Shown here: positions 5,243-5,561 of the stretch, piece after piece
How positions within the stretch are numbered: the stretch's first letter is position 1
Layout: each line of letters begins with the position of its first letter
Source of the DNA: Nitrospiraceae bacterium
GTDB taxonomy: Bacteria; Nitrospirota; Nitrospiria; Nitrospirales; Nitrospiraceae
Length of the DNA: 5,561 nt
Assembly: GCA_005793285.1 (NCBI GenBank)
Contig: SXPO01000063.1
Location: 1 to 5,561 of the forward strand
Direction: 5' to 3'
Notes under the pieces: model-generated
Seen by the model: the letters and a program-made list of their open reading frames with translations, nothing else
Told to the model about the DNA's origin: nothing
Databases searched by the model: none
Translations under genes and position numbers: made by a program

Positions 5243-5459
5243 GGCGCGATCCTTTGATTAGACGGCGAGAGAACAGGCCGCGCGCACCCGCAAGGGGTGT
5301 CGTAAGCCAACTTACGAATCGTTTTCTGTGAGAACCTGTGCGGTAGTGTGAGAAACCCTGACGACCGGCGATCAGATTCCGTATCGTTGGGGCACACGCA
5401 CACATCATCCCGATGCCCTACTGCGATCGGAAGAGAGTGAACAGATATCTGCCGGCTGT
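5243..5459. other. Gap between tRNA-Leu and the kinase-like remnant
   Basis: No gene is supported here. It holds the AGGA ribosome site at 5253-5250, a short hairpin CGTAAG-CCAA-CTTACG at 5301-5316, and the perfect palindrome CAGATATCTG at 5442-5451 just past the tRNA 3' end. The last lies inside a longer AACAG...CTGTT pairing that might help end the tRNA transcript, but there is no T run. No integrase or attachment-site duplication of the tRNA end is seen within the window. Confidence 0.5.
5301..5316. repeat. Short hairpin CGTAAG-CCAA-CTTACG
   Basis: A 6-bp perfect stem with a 4-nt loop sits about 60 bp upstream of the start of the kinase-like remnant. On the plus strand it is followed by AATCGTTTT, a poor T tract. 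It could be an operator half-site pair or a weak terminator; chance is also possible. Confidence 0.25.
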
Positions 5460-5543
5460 TGGTGCCGAAGGCGGGACTTGAACCCGCACGGCTTGCGCCA
5501 CACGCCCCTCAAACGTGCGTGTCTGCCATTCCACCACTTCGGC
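5460..5543 (-). tRNA. tRNA-Leu, anticodon GAG, CCA encoded
   Basis: The 84-nt cloverleaf folds cleanly on the minus strand. The acceptor arm is GCCGAAG with CTTCGGC, followed by discriminator A73 (the leucine identity base) and a genome-encoded CCA. The anticodon stem CACGT/GCGTG (with a T-G pair next to the loop) carries the loop TTGAGGG, anticodon GAG at 5510-5508, which reads CUC and CUU. A long variable arm, GGC-GCAA-GCC, marks it as class II. The T arm is GCGGG-TTCAAGT-CCCGC. The D arm has the GTGGAATGGCAGAC form seen in leucine tRNAs. Transcription runs leftward toward the two-component remnant; its promoter would lie past the right edge. Confidence 0.97.
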
Positions 5544-5561
5544 GACCGAATCTGCGAAGCG

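Noticed and set aside
5243..5543. Integration site of a mobile element at tRNA-Leu
   Set aside because: tRNA ends are common integration points and the neighbours are degenerate, but no integrase and no second copy of the tRNA 3' end is visible in the window.
1..5561. CRISPR array, insertion sequence or defence system
   Set aside because: No regularly spaced direct repeats, transposase or terminal inverted repeats, and no defence-type domains were seen on either strand.

Overview
The window is bacterial, roughly 55-60% GC by eye, with compact genes. The coding style fits the phylum Nitrospirota, most likely the genus Nitrospira: the NuoA/B/C sequences, a tryptophan-rich four-helix membrane protein, and a receiver domain with a GGGMIG...LDVAKMLGA...LQKPF tail. 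The genus is an inference from recalled family features, not from a search.

Layout. Positions 1-1256 (minus strand) hold the start of a respiratory complex I operon, nuoA-nuoB-nuoC. The genes are spaced 7 and 10 bp apart and nuoC runs off the left edge. Positions 1257-1829 are about 570 bp without a convincing gene, with only a weak candidate promoter and a doubtful small ORF. Positions 1830-2093 (plus strand) hold a well-formed sigma70-type promoter and a short exported, Pro/Ser/Asn-rich protein gene. Its frame breaks at a run of six C. A long imperfect hairpin follows at 2111-2152. Positions 2202-4262 (plus) encode PriA, the replication-restart protein, read from a promoter whose predicted start lies at the ATG itself (possibly leaderless). 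Positions 4265-4690 (minus, convergent, 2-bp gap) encode a small membrane protein of unknown function. Positions 4742-5242 (minus) look like the wreck of a two-component system: a sensor-kinase-like remnant whose ends are joined with the middle missing and whose frame is broken near the start, overlapping a receiver-domain gene that lacks its central part including the phospho-acceptor aspartate. Positions 5460-5543 (minus) are tRNA-Leu(GAG) with an encoded CCA.

The main biology is housekeeping: energy conservation (nuo), replication restart (priA) and translation (tRNA). The most notable points are that this PriA has lost the recognisable residues of its ATPase/helicase motifs while keeping its zinc-binding cysteines and terminal domains, and that the neighbouring two-component pair appears to have decayed by internal deletions. 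No CRISPR array, insertion sequence or integrase is visible.
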